From: Variovorax paradoxus
Lineage (GTDB): Bacteria; Pseudomonadota; Gammaproteobacteria; Burkholderiales; Burkholderiaceae_C
DNA length: 64,000 nt
NCBI RefSeq assembly: GCF_022009635.1
Contig: NZ_CP091716.1
Span: 945,001 to 1,009,000, forward strand
Reading direction: 5' to 3'
Every line of letters starts with the position of its first letter. The first letter of the stretch is position 1. A model generated the notes under the pieces. That model was not told the origin of the DNA. It searched no databases and saw only the letters and a program-made list of their open reading frames with translations. A program made the position numbers and the translations under genes. This document shows positions 16,794 through 24,476 of the stretch, one piece after another.

Positions 16794-17513
16794 ATGTCCA
16801 CGCACAGCATCCGCCTCGAAGCGGTGACGCTGGTGCGCGGCAGCCAGCGCGTCTTCGAAGGGCTGACGCTCGGCCTGCAGGAAGCGCGCATCGGGCTGAT
16901 CGGCGACAACGGGGCCGGCAAGAGCAGCCTGTTCCGCCTCATCAGTGGGCTCGACCAGCCGCAGCAGGGGCGCGTGACCGTGCATGGCCTGGACACGCAG
17001 GCCGACCGCAAGCAGCTGTCGAAACACGTCGGGCTGATGTTCCAGAATCCCGACGACCAGATCATCTTTCCCACCGTGGCCGAGGAACTGGCCTTCAGCC
17101 TCACCGCGCGCGGCGAAACCCGCCAGGCGGCGCGACAGCAGGCGCGCGAGTTCCTGGCGCGGCGCGGGCTGGAAGCCTGGGCAGCGCGCGCTGTCGGCGA
17201 GCTGAGCCAGGGGCAGCGCCAGCAGGTGTGCCTGCTGGCCTTGCAGATCAGCGAGCCCGCCACGCTGCTGCTGGACGAGCCCTTCGCCAGCCTCGACCTG
17301 CTGAGCCAGGCTCGGCTGGCCGCGCAGCTCGAAGACACCGACCACCAGATCGTCGTGTCCACGCACCTGCTCGAACACGTTTACGACTTCGAGCGCGTGC
17401 TGTGGCTGGAGCAAGGCAAGGTGCGCGCCGACGGGCCGGGCCGCGAGGTGTGCGAAGCCTACGCGGAGAACGTGCGCGAGCGCGCCGCGCTGGAGCGGGG
17501 GCGCCGTGCGTAG
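16794..17513 (+). CDS. bioM: Biotin ECF transporter ATPase BioM
   Basis: A 239-residue energy-coupling ATPase. Walker A is GDNGAGKSS, the Q-loop region NPDDQIIFPTV carries the DDQ pattern typical of ECF and metal transporter ATPases, the signature is LSQGQRQQV and Walker B is LLLDEPFASLD. Together with the EcfT-like BioN and the substrate-binding BioY it forms a biotin importer. Its stop overlaps the GTG of bioN. A TACAGT at 16752-16757 may be the -10 of its promoter. Confidence 0.88.
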   Translation: MSTHSIRLEAVTLVRGSQRVFEGLTLGLQEARIGLIGDNGAGKSSLFRLISGLDQPQQGRVTVHGLDTQADRKQLSKHVGLMFQNPDDQIIFPTVAEELAFSLTARGETRQAARQQAREFLARRGLEAWAARAVGELSQGQRQQVCLLALQISEPATLLLDEPFASLDLLSQARLAAQLEDTDHQIVVSTHLLEHVYDFERVLWLEQGKVRADGPGREVCEAYAENVRERAALERGRRA

Positions 17514-18099
17514 CCTCTATTCGGAACAGCCGACGTGGATGCATGCGATTGCGGCGTGGGCCAAGCTCGCGGTGCTGTCGGTGTGCGGCACGCTGCTGGT
17601 GCTGGTCGAGCGGCCTTTGACGCTGGCCGTGGCCTGCGTCGTGGTGCTGGGCATCTTCGCGTCGCTCGGGCCGCCTGCGTGGCGCCGCGTGCGCATGCTG
17701 CTCGGCGTGGCCATCGCCGGGGCCTTGATCGTCGGCTTCCACTGGGCCATGGGCACGACGCCATTGGGTGTGGCCAGCGCGCTGCGGCTCGCGAGCGCGG
17801 CCACGCTCGCGCTGATGCTGACGCTGACCACGCGCTTCGAAGACCTGCTGGCGGTGCTCGAAGCGGTGCTGCATCCGCTGCAGCGCATTGGCGTGCCCAC
17901 AGAGCGGATCGCGCTCGGCCTTGGCCTGATGCTGCGCTTCGCCGAAAATTTCTATGTGCAGTGGCAGCGTCTGGACGACGCCTACCGCGTCCGCGCGGGC
18001 CACGGCGGCGGCCTGCGGTTGCTGGCGCCCCTGACCATCCGCACCCTGCAGACCGCCGAGCGCGTGGCCGACGCGCTGGCCGCACGACTCGGCCGCTGA
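17506..18099 (+). CDS. bioN: Biotin ECF transporter transmembrane subunit BioN (EcfT family)
   Basis: A 197-residue membrane protein of the EcfT/CbiQ family. Several hydrophobic segments are visible (LAVLSVCGTLLVLVERPLTL, LLGVAIAGALIVGF). The ATPase-coupling motif shows as AYRVRAGHG near the C-terminus. The start is GTG 17506, overlapping the bioM stop by 8 bases. EcfT proteins link the ATPase to the substrate-binding component. Confidence 0.88.
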   Translation: MRSLYSEQPTWMHAIAAWAKLAVLSVCGTLLVLVERPLTLAVACVVVLGIFASLGPPAWRRVRMLLGVAIAGALIVGFHWAMGTTPLGVASALRLASAATLALMLTLTTRFEDLLAVLEAVLHPLQRIGVPTERIALGLGLMLRFAENFYVQWQRLDDAYRVRAGHGGGLRLLAPLTIRTLQTAERVADALAARLGR

Positions 18100-18139
18100 C
18101 TGAGCTTCTTCTCTCTTCTTTCGATTGCGATTGACCGCC

Positions 18140-18730
18140 ATGACCACCACCGGCTCCCTCACTTCGTCCCGTTCCCTGTCGTACATCGCGTTGTTCGCGG
18201 CGCTGATGGCGGTGTTCGGCCTGATCCCGAAGATCGACCTGCCGTTCGGCGTGCCGATCACGCTGCAGTCGCTGGGCGTGATGCTCGCGGGCTGCCTGCT
18301 GGGGCCGCGCCGCGGCTTCCTGGCCATCGCGCTGTTTTTGCTGGCCGTGGCGCTCGGGCTGCCGCTGCTGCCGGGCGGACGCGGCGGGCTGAGCGTGTTC
18401 GTGGCGCCCGCCGGTGGCTTTCTCTTCGGCTGGATGTTCGGCGCCTTCGCCTGCGGCCTCTTGATGCGCCTGGCGATGCGGCGCATGGCCGGTGCCACGG
18501 GCCTGCCATTGCTGGCGGCCGCCTTCCTGTCGTCGGTGGTCGGCGGCATCGGCGTGGTCTACGCCTTCGGCATCGTCGGGCTTTCGCTGATCGCCCACAT
18601 GTCGCTGTCGCAGGCGGCGCTGGCGATGCTGGTCTTCATTCCCGGCGACCTCATCAAGTGCGGCATCTGCGCGATGCTGGTGCAGACGGTGATGCGCGGC
18701 ATGCCGGGCTGGCGGCTCGACCGCGACTGA
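18140..18730 (+). CDS. bioY: Biotin ECF transporter substrate-binding subunit BioY
   Basis: A 196-residue, six-segment membrane protein. The hallmarks LPFGVPITLQSLGVMLAGCL and LPGGRGGLSV are those of BioY, the high-affinity biotin-binding S component. It sits 40 bases behind bioN, completing a bioMNY set. ATG 18140 is used; TTG 18125 is also in frame. No biotin synthesis gene is adjacent, and I see no BirA-type operator that I can define with confidence. Confidence 0.92.
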   Translation: MTTTGSLTSSRSLSYIALFAALMAVFGLIPKIDLPFGVPITLQSLGVMLAGCLLGPRRGFLAIALFLLAVALGLPLLPGGRGGLSVFVAPAGGFLFGWMFGAFACGLLMRLAMRRMAGATGLPLLAAAFLSSVVGGIGVVYAFGIVGLSLIAHMSLSQAALAMLVFIPGDLIKCGICAMLVQTVMRGMPGWRLDRD

Positions 18731-18736
18731 TCTTCC

Positions 18737-19228
18737 TCAACCGGTCCGCGCGTCTTTCCGGGTGAAGACGGTGGCCGAGAGGTAGTCCTTGCGCGGGCCG
18801 CGCACCGTGTGCCGGATCTCGAACGAGCCGTCGGGCAGGAAGCGGTAGCTGCTGTCGTAGGTGTCGGGCGTGCACAGGTGCGTGGCCGAGCCGGTCAGCG
18901 CCTCGCCGTCGCGCAAGATGCCGATGGCGTGGAACAGGCGCGGCGGGGTTTCGGCGAAATGCACCACGAAGCCGCCGGGGGAGCGCTCGAAGAGGTATTC
19001 GCGGTGCCCGTCGAATTCCTTGCCGTCGGCCAGCCGGATGCGGCCTTCCTCGCGGTACTTGAGCATGTGCGGCGCGACAGGGGTGAACACGGCCATGCCG
19101 GTCATGGACGCCTGGCCCTCGATGGTTCGCGCCAGCGTCCACGCGCCTGCCAGCGCGTCGAAGACGGTGTCCGGGTTGCCCCACGGAGCCAGGGGCGCAA
19201 AAGAGGAAGACGAGGACTGCACGCTCAT
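18737..19228 (-). CDS. DUF6314 family protein
   Basis: A 163-residue soluble protein matching the DUF6314 pattern: ALAGAWTLARTIEGQASMTG, then MLKYREEGRIRLADG, HREYLFERSPGG and a C-terminal RHTVRGPRKDYLS. The alternating short strands suggest a small lipocalin-like beta-barrel. It is convergent with bioY with 6 bases between the stops. No function is established, and its neighbours give no clue. Confidence 0.75.
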   Translation of the reverse strand: MSVQSSSSSFAPLAPWGNPDTVFDALAGAWTLARTIEGQASMTGMAVFTPVAPHMLKYREEGRIRLADGKEFDGHREYLFERSPGGFVVHFAETPPRLFHAIGILRDGEALTGSATHLCTPDTYDSSYRFLPDGSFEIRHTVRGPRKDYLSATVFTRKDARTG

Positions 19229-19413
19229 CCGGACACTCTACGACAAGCCGCTTTGCCCTTTTCTGAGCCGTGATTGTTTCCGCCGTGTGAACACCGCGGT
19301 TCCAATCGCTAAGGGTTTTTACTTAGATAACGGCGCACAATTCTTCCCATGGACCAGCCCTTCAGCTGATCCAGACCAAGAAACAAGAACCGAACCAATT
19401 GAAGGACATCCAA

Positions 19414-19794
19414 ATGACCGCCTCGAAGCTCCTCTCCGCCATCTCCATCGCCCTGCTGGCCGCCGCCGGTGCCGCCCACGCCGAAACCTACGAAGGCGTG
19501 CATCAACTGACCTCGGCCGCCAGCCGCGCCGAAGTCGCCAGCCAGGCCGTCGTGGCCGCGCACAGCGCCAACCCCTACGCCACCGGCGCCAACTCCGGCC
19601 CGGCCCAGGTGATCGTGTCGAACACCAGCCGCGCCGCCCTCCGCGCTGAAGCCGTTGCCGCCGCGCACAGCGCCGACCCGTACGCCGAAGGCGCTTCGTC
19701 GGGCGTGGCTCCCGTGGTGGCCAGCACCGTGGACCGCGCCGCAGTGCGTGCAGCAGCCCGCGCCGCAGCTCGCGGTGACGCCCTGCCGCTGTAA
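19414..19794 (+). CDS. Small secreted protein with internal alanine-rich repeats
   Basis: A 126-residue exported protein. ATG 19414 follows AAGGA by 7 bases and begins a signal peptide ending AHA at residue 23; TTG 19399 is a less likely start. The mature part has two repeats 35 residues apart: residues 37-62 and 72-97 share SRA, V-A-A-H-S-A-[ND]-P-Y-A and G-A-[NS]-S-G, with a partial third copy from 107 (DRAAVRA). It is reminiscent of short periplasmic DUF4148-type proteins common in Burkholderiales, but I cannot assign it. It is monocistronic, flanked by a 185-bp upstream gap and a strong terminator, and so is probably well expressed. Function unknown. Confidence 0.8.
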   Translation: MTASKLLSAISIALLAAAGAAHAETYEGVHQLTSAASRAEVASQAVVAAHSANPYATGANSGPAQVIVSNTSRAALRAEAVAAAHSADPYAEGASSGVAPVVASTVDRAAVRAAARAAARGDALPL

Positions 19795-19805
19795 TCGACC
19801 GCAGC

Positions 19806-19825
19806 ATGCCCGCTTCGGTGGGCAT
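19806..19825 (+). terminator. Short hairpin after the secreted repeat protein
   Basis: ATGCCC and GGGCAT pair around an 8-base loop containing CTTCGG, followed by CTTTC. It lies 12 bases after the stop and directly precedes a stronger terminator, so it may be an accessory hairpin. Confidence 0.5.
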
Positions 19826-19833
19826 CTTTCGAT

Positions 19834-19871
19834 AAAAGGCCGGACCATGCTTTTGCATGGTCCGGCCTTTT
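19834..19871. terminator. Strong rho-independent terminator, bidirectional in form
   Basis: A perfect 17-bp stem (AAAAGGCCGGACCATGC paired with its complement) closes on a TTTT loop and ends in a run of T. Because the stem starts with AAAA and ends with TTTT it would work in both directions. It ends transcription of the secreted repeat protein at 19414-19794. Confidence 0.9.
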
Positions 19872-19896
19872 CGCATGCGGCGCTCATTGCCGGCTC

Positions 19897-19911
19897 ATAC
19901 GGCGTCCGTAT
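19897..19911. promoter_or_regulatory. Inverted repeat just before the YecD-like gene
   Basis: ATACGG-CGT-CCGTAT is a perfect inverted repeat with a 3-base centre, ending 10 bases before the ATG at 19922. It could be an operator or a small translational hairpin; only symmetry and position support it. Confidence 0.3.
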
Positions 19912-19921
19912 CATGGTCTGC

Positions 19922-20524
19922 ATGCAAATCCAACTTCCAGACCTCGATCCTCGTCAAACGGCGCTCATCTCCATCGATCTGCAGAACAGCAACGTGGCCA
20001 GGCAGCTCGCGCCGCATTCCGCCGCCGAGGTGGTGCAGCGCGGCAAGCGCATCGCCGACAGCCTGCGCGAAGCTGGGGGCACCGTGGTCTGGGTGCGCGT
20101 GGACGTGACCGCGCTGCTGAGCCTGCCGGCGGATGCCTCCATCAGCCGCCCTGCCGGTTCGCCCGTGCCGCCGCCCGAGTTCTCCGAACTGGTGCCCGAA
20201 CTCGAGGTGCAGGCCGCCGACGTGCGGATCACCAAGCGCCAGTGGGGCGCCTTCTACGGCACCGACCTCGACCAGCAACTGCGCCGCCGTGGCATCAAGA
20301 CGCTGCTGATGAGCGGCATCGCGACCAACTTCGGCGTCGAGTCGACAGCGCGTGCTGCCTTCGACCGCGGCTATGAACTGGTGTTCGTGGAAGACGCGAT
20401 GACCTCATTGGCTGCCGAGCCGCACGACTTCGCGAACAAGCAGGTGTTTCCGCGCATGGGCCGCGTGCGTTCGACCGACGTCGTGCTGGCCGCCATCGCG
20501 GCGGCCGCCGGCCAGCAGCGCTGA
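19922..20524 (+). CDS. Isochorismatase-family hydrolase, YecD-like
   Basis: A 200-residue isochorismatase-fold protein. It shares with E. coli YecD the stretch KRQWGAFYGTDLDQQLRRRG and GIATNFGVESTARAA, giving a close match. The conserved Asp (SIDLQ) and Lys (ITKRQW) of the fold are present, but the position of the nucleophilic Cys of cysteine-hydrolase members is Gly (TNFGVEST), as in YecD and isochorismatases. A cysteine-based amidase mechanism is therefore excluded. Start could be ATG 19913 or 19922; neither has a good Shine-Dalgarno. Its physiological substrate is not known. It converges on the next gene with 10 bases between the stops. Confidence 0.88.
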   Translation: MQIQLPDLDPRQTALISIDLQNSNVARQLAPHSAAEVVQRGKRIADSLREAGGTVVWVRVDVTALLSLPADASISRPAGSPVPPPEFSELVPELEVQAADVRITKRQWGAFYGTDLDQQLRRRGIKTLLMSGIATNFGVESTARAAFDRGYELVFVEDAMTSLAAEPHDFANKQVFPRMGRVRSTDVVLAAIAAAAGQQR

Positions 20525-20534
20525 TTGATTCAGC

Positions 20535-21194
20535 TCAACGCGGGGGCAATAGCCGCAGCGGCGCGACGATGAAGGGCTCGCCGTCCGTGTCGTGGACCGT
20601 GACGAACCACAGCGCCGTGCCCCCATTCTTGTCGGGCCGCGCGCAGAGCGTGCCCATGTAGAGCAGCCGCGCCGCCTGCATGCTTTCGCATTGCATGACG
20701 GCCTCGTCGCAGCAGGTGTCGGGCATCGAGGCTTCGCCGCGCTTCATCAGCCGCAGCGTGAGGCGCGCCGGCGCCGTCGTGCGTTCGCCCTTGCCGGCAG
20801 CAGGCACCGTCGCGCGCAGCCGCAGCTCAAGCGGCTCGCCGGGGCGCAGGCCCTCGCCGCGCTCCAGCCGGATGTCCGCCAACGCCACGCGCACGCGCCG
20901 CCGCTCGCGCAGCGTGGTGTAGACGAACACCACGGTCAACACCGAGAACATCGCGAACACGGGCAGGCCGACCGGCATCCAGAGCCATTGCCAGCCGCCG
21001 GCCAGCGCCCAGGTCATTGCCTGGAAGCCGAAGACCGCGAAGAAAACCAGCACCGCGAGAGCAACCAGCCAGCCGGCCCAATCGGCGAGCGACTTCGGTG
21101 CGTGTTCGCTCGCCTGCGGCGCGCCCGAGGTCCATTCGGCCGGAAGCCGCTCGTCGATGGGCGGCAGGTCGAGGGCGGGCGGGTGTTGGAGCAT
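20535..21194 (-). CDS. Hypothetical membrane protein with two transmembrane segments
   Basis: A 219-residue protein I do not recognise. A proline-rich N-terminus leads into two hydrophobic segments (LVALAVLVFFAVFGFQA and LWMPVGLPVFAMFSVLTVVFVY, about residues 42-95), followed by a soluble C-terminal domain of mostly strand-forming sequence with four cysteines (two in DTCCDE). The layout resembles DUF3592-like proteins but motifs are not clear enough to assign. It is transcribed alone, divergent from the DUF6891 gene over a 216-bp gap. Confidence 0.7.
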   Translation of the reverse strand: MLQHPPALDLPPIDERLPAEWTSGAPQASEHAPKSLADWAGWLVALAVLVFFAVFGFQAMTWALAGGWQWLWMPVGLPVFAMFSVLTVVFVYTTLRERRRVRVALADIRLERGEGLRPGEPLELRLRATVPAAGKGERTTAPARLTLRLMKRGEASMPDTCCDEAVMQCESMQAARLLYMGTLCARPDKNGGTALWFVTVHDTDGEPFIVAPLRLLPPR

Positions 21195-21410
21195 GGAAGG
21201 CGCCGAGGATAGCGGCCGACTCCGCCAAAAGGCGCATTGCCTTGCCGCTGGGCATCCCGCATGATGGCGCGGCGCGGAAGGGCAGGCCGCAAGACCTCAT
21301 GCTTTCGCATTAACGCGCCATCGTGGTGCAGTCGGGCGAAAATACGACACGCTCCTGGCAGGAAAAAGAAAGCACGATCCGTCGCCGCCGCGAAGCGGCA
21401 ACCCTTACGC

Positions 21411-22016
21411 ATGGCCCTTACTCTCGACCCCGAAGACACGCGCGGACGCATCCACGATCTCGTGTGGTGCGGCTTCTATCCCGATGCCGACGTCGAATGG
21501 ATGATCACCGACGAGTACCTCGACCCCGACGAGCTCACGGCCGAAGACCGTGCATGGGTCAAGGCCGAGGCCGAGAGCGCATGCGCCGCCAAGCGCGCCG
21601 CCGAGGCGGGTTGGCCCGCGCAGACCGAATACGAGCGGCTCGAAGCCGTGTTCGCGCAGTTGCGCGGCGAGAAAATCATTGCGCTGCACCGCGCCGGCAA
21701 CACGCTGGCCGACGGGCATGACGACGTGCGCGAGCAATGGCGCGCCGCGGGCCGACTGGCGTCGGGCATTCGCGGCTGCTGCTTCTATCACTCGCAGGAC
21801 CTCGACACGGCGGTGCGCACCGGCCGCCTGCACCTGGCGTTCAGCGGCGGCATGATCCCCGAGATCGAACAGCGCGAGGCCAACACCGTCGTCGTGGGCC
21901 GCCGCATCGTCGAACTGCTGCGCGCGGCCGGCTTCGGCGCGCATTGGAGCGGAGACATCAACGAGCGCATCGAAGCCGACCTCGGCCAATGGCGCAAGCG
22001 AGGCCCCTCCGCGTGA
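21411..22016 (+). CDS. DUF6891 family protein
   Basis: A 201-residue soluble protein with the conserved blocks of DUF6891: RIHDLVWCGFYPDADV, AAEAGWPAQTEYERL, IIALHRAGNTLADGHDDV, CCFYHSQDLDTAV and the C-terminal HWSGDINERIEADL. No catalytic site has been described for the family and none is obvious, though conserved H, D and C residues are clustered in the FYHSQD block. Start ATG 21411 (MALTLDPED) is preferred to the long upstream extension, which crosses the promoter region. Its TGA overlaps the GTG start of the VanW-fusion gene, implying co-translation with a cell-envelope type protein. Confidence 0.78.
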   Translation: MALTLDPEDTRGRIHDLVWCGFYPDADVEWMITDEYLDPDELTAEDRAWVKAEAESACAAKRAAEAGWPAQTEYERLEAVFAQLRGEKIIALHRAGNTLADGHDDVREQWRAAGRLASGIRGCCFYHSQDLDTAVRTGRLHLAFSGGMIPEIEQREANTVVVGRRIVELLRAAGFGAHWSGDINERIEADLGQWRKRGPSA

Positions 22017-23815
22017 GCGTGCAGGCCTGGCAGCCGCCGCGCCGCGTCGACGCGATCGATTTCTGGCTGCGCTCGCGGCTGCTGGCCGCGGCCCATGCAG
22101 TGCGCGAAGCACTGCGGCCCTCTGCCCGGCGCTGGCACTGCGGCAGTCACGCGCTGGCCGATGCGCCCGTCATTGCGCAACATCGCACGTCCCTCTGGTC
22201 CGACGGCCGCGCCGACGAATTCCCGCTGGTGGCCGGCAAGGTTCAGAACCTGCGCGTGGCGCGCCGGGCCTTCGATGCGATCGAGGTGCCGGCCGGCGAG
22301 CTGCTGAGCTTCTGGCGCCAGCTCGGGCGGCCGAGTGCCTGGCGCGGCTTCGTGGTCGGGCGCGAAGTGCGCGGCGGTTGCGTGGTGCCGACCCTGGCCG
22401 GCGGGCTCTGCCAGCTGTCGAACGCGCTGGCCACGGTCGCCGCGCGCGCGGGTTTCGAGCTGGTCGAGCGGCATGGGCACACGGCGCGCATCGAGCAGTC
22501 GGGCGACACCGACGGCGATGCGATCGACGCGACGGTGTTCTGGAACTACGTCGACCTCAAGCTGCGCGCCAGGCATGCATGGCGGCTGGAAGTGGAACTG
22601 ACGGATAGCGAGCTGGTACTGCGCATCCGCGCGCGCTCGCCGCTCACGGCCGCCGCCGTGCCGCTCGTGCTGCGGCGCGCGAACGATGTGGACCCGCCTG
22701 CCGCATTGCCCCTGGCGCGCGGCTGCCTGAGCTGCGACCAGGCCGCGTGCTTTCGCCATCGCCCCCGCATCGGCATCGAGCCGCAAGGGCGCACCGCCGT
22801 GCTGGTGGACGGCTGGACGCCCGAGTTCGCGCGCTACCTGAGCGCCGCGCATCCACATGCCGAACGCATGCAGCCGGTGCCGCTGCGGCTCGCGTTCTGG
22901 CGCAGGCCGTCGACCGGCTGGCATCGCGAGGCCCTTGCCGAAGGCATGCCGCCCGCGCAATCGCCGTGGGCCGCGAGCCTGCGACGGGCGCTGTGGCAAC
23001 GGCTCTGGGCGCGGCACGCGGGCCGGCGGCAGGCGAGCCTGATCGACGGCCAGCGCTGGCTGGCGCTCGCATTCGCCGCGCGGCTGAAGCCGGCGCACAC
23101 GCATGTGGTGGTCGAGCAATCGCTGCTGCCGCATCTGCAGCGCATCGGCGCGCTGGACGGGCGCCGCGTCACCGTGCTGGCCGGTGCGTTGCCGATGGCC
23201 GAGATCGAACGCCGCCTCGATGCCGCCGCACACCGATGGCCCGGCGACGAGACGCTGCGCGATTTCCGCGCCGACCCGGCACTGGCGCGTGCCGAGACGC
23301 AGGCCTTCGCGCGTGCGGCAACCGTCGTCACGCCGCATGCCGAGGTGGCTGCGCATGTCGAACGGCTTGCCCCGCAGGCCGCGGTGCAGCGGCTCGACTG
23401 GGTGCTGCCCGAGGCCAAGGCCGCCGCCTGCGTGCGAGCCGGCCCACCGCTCGTCGTGTTCGCCGCGAGCGCATTGGCACGCAAGGGCGCGCGCGAACTC
23501 GCCGCCGCGCTGCAAGGCTGGCCGTGCCGCCTGCGGGTGCTGGGCACGCAGTCGAGCGACGAACGGCTCTGGCAGGGCATTGCGCAGGTCGAACACATGC
23601 ACTGGCGCGGCGATGCGCTGGCCGGCGCCAGCGTGGTCGTGCTGCCGGCGCACGTCGAGCATGCGCCGCGCGCCGCCTTGCGGGCGGTGGCGGCCGGCGT
23701 GCCGGTGGTGGCCTCGGCCGCCTGCGGCCTCGCGGCCTTGCCCGGCGTGCAAGAGGTCGCGCCGGGCGACGTGGAATCGCTGCGCGCGGCCTTGCGGGCC
23801 GCCTGCAGCCCCTGA
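22013..23815 (+). CDS. VanW-domain protein fused to a glycosyltransferase-like domain
   Basis: A 600-residue two-part protein. Residues about 70-200 are a VanW domain (LLSFWRQLGRPSAW, GGCVVPTLAGGLCQLSN, NYVDLKLR). A cysteine cluster follows: C238, C241 and C246 with H249 (C-x2-C-x4-C-x2-H). Residues about 300-600 look like a GT-B glycosyltransferase: a region with VTPHAEVAAHVERL, then VVFAASALARKGARELAAAL and a C-terminal donor-binding style segment SVVVLPAHVEHAPRAALRAVAAGVPVVAS (cited in part only). Start GTG 22013 overlaps the DUF6891 stop. VanW occurs in some vancomycin-resistance clusters without a known activity; nothing here implies resistance. No signal peptide is visible. Confidence 0.75.
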   Translation: MSVQAWQPPRRVDAIDFWLRSRLLAAAHAVREALRPSARRWHCGSHALADAPVIAQHRTSLWSDGRADEFPLVAGKVQNLRVARRAFDAIEVPAGELLSFWRQLGRPSAWRGFVVGREVRGGCVVPTLAGGLCQLSNALATVAARAGFELVERHGHTARIEQSGDTDGDAIDATVFWNYVDLKLRARHAWRLEVELTDSELVLRIRARSPLTAAAVPLVLRRANDVDPPAALPLARGCLSCDQAACFRHRPRIGIEPQGRTAVLVDGWTPEFARYLSAAHPHAERMQPVPLRLAFWRRPSTGWHREALAEGMPPAQSPWAASLRRALWQRLWARHAGRRQASLIDGQRWLALAFAARLKPAHTHVVVEQSLLPHLQRIGALDGRRVTVLAGALPMAEIERRLDAAAHRWPGDETLRDFRADPALARAETQAFARAATVVTPHAEVAAHVERLAPQAAVQRLDWVLPEAKAAACVRAGPPLVVFAASALARKGARELAAALQGWPCRLRVLGTQSSDERLWQGIAQVEHMHWRGDALAGASVVVLPAHVEHAPRAALRAVAAGVPVVASAACGLAALPGVQEVAPGDVESLRAALRAACSP

Positions 23816-23828
23816 ACGGAGAACACAC

Positions 23829-24428
23829 TTGGCATCGATCGAACAGGCCCGCGCGGCCCTGGCTCCGCATGGCGCGCTGGCGCCGCAGTCCGCGGCCGAA
23901 CACTGGCGCGGCGACATCGCGCTGCCGCCCGCCATCGAGGTCTTCTACGCGCAGGTCGGCCCGCTCGGCAACTGGATCAACGACCGCGTGGGCCATGCGG
24001 GCCTGTCGATCCCGACCGCCGGCAACGACTTCAGCATTCCGCCGCTGGCGCGCCTGTGGCAGCTGCAGGCCGGCTACCGCTGGCACGGAATCACCGGCGA
24101 GCGCCTGGCCGAATGGCCCGATCACTGGCTGGTGGTGGCCGACCAGGGCGCGGACCCGTTCATCTTCGACCTGCGCACCGGCGCGATACAGTTCGCCTTC
24201 CACGGCGCGGGCGCGTGGCAGGACGACGAGCCGATCTTTGCCGACATCCTCGAGATGGCCGCCTGCCTGGGCACCATGGGCCAAGTGTGGGAAGAGGCGG
24301 GCGACGACATCTTCCTGGACGACGACTCCGTCAATCCGCTGTACCGCGCGCGGCTGGTCGAACGGCTGACGCCGCTGCTCGGCGATGCCGGGGCGGCAGG
24401 TAGCCTGGCGGATGCGTTCGACTGGTAG
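23829..24428 (+). CDS. SMI1/KNR4-like protein
   Basis: A 199-residue soluble protein with the general layout of the SMI1/KNR4 (SUKH) superfamily: an early [13 protein letters not shown], a middle [18 protein letters not shown] and a late [11 protein letters not shown]. In many bacteria SUKH proteins are immunity proteins or act in protein complexes; no toxin is encoded beside it. The start is TTG 23829, 13 bases after the VanW-fusion stop, with ACGGAG just upstream. It is probably the third gene of a set with DUF6891 and the VanW fusion. Confidence 0.65.
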   Translation: MASIEQARAALAPHGALAPQSAAEHWRGDIALPPAIEVFYAQVGPLGNWINDRVGHAGLSIPTAGNDFSIPPLARLWQLQAGYRWHGITGERLAEWPDHWLVVADQGADPFIFDLRTGAIQFAFHGAGAWQDDEPIFADILEMAACLGTMGQVWEEAGDDIFLDDDSVNPLYRARLVERLTPLLGDAGAAGSLADAFDW

Positions 24429-24476
24429 CGGCGCCGCGCAAGCAGGTAATCAAGAAAAAGAACACGGAAGCACTTC

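Noticed and set aside
22013..23815. Vancomycin resistance gene
   Set aside because: Only a VanW domain is present; no vanA/B ligase, vanH, vanX or VanRS genes are nearby, and the host is probably Gram-negative.
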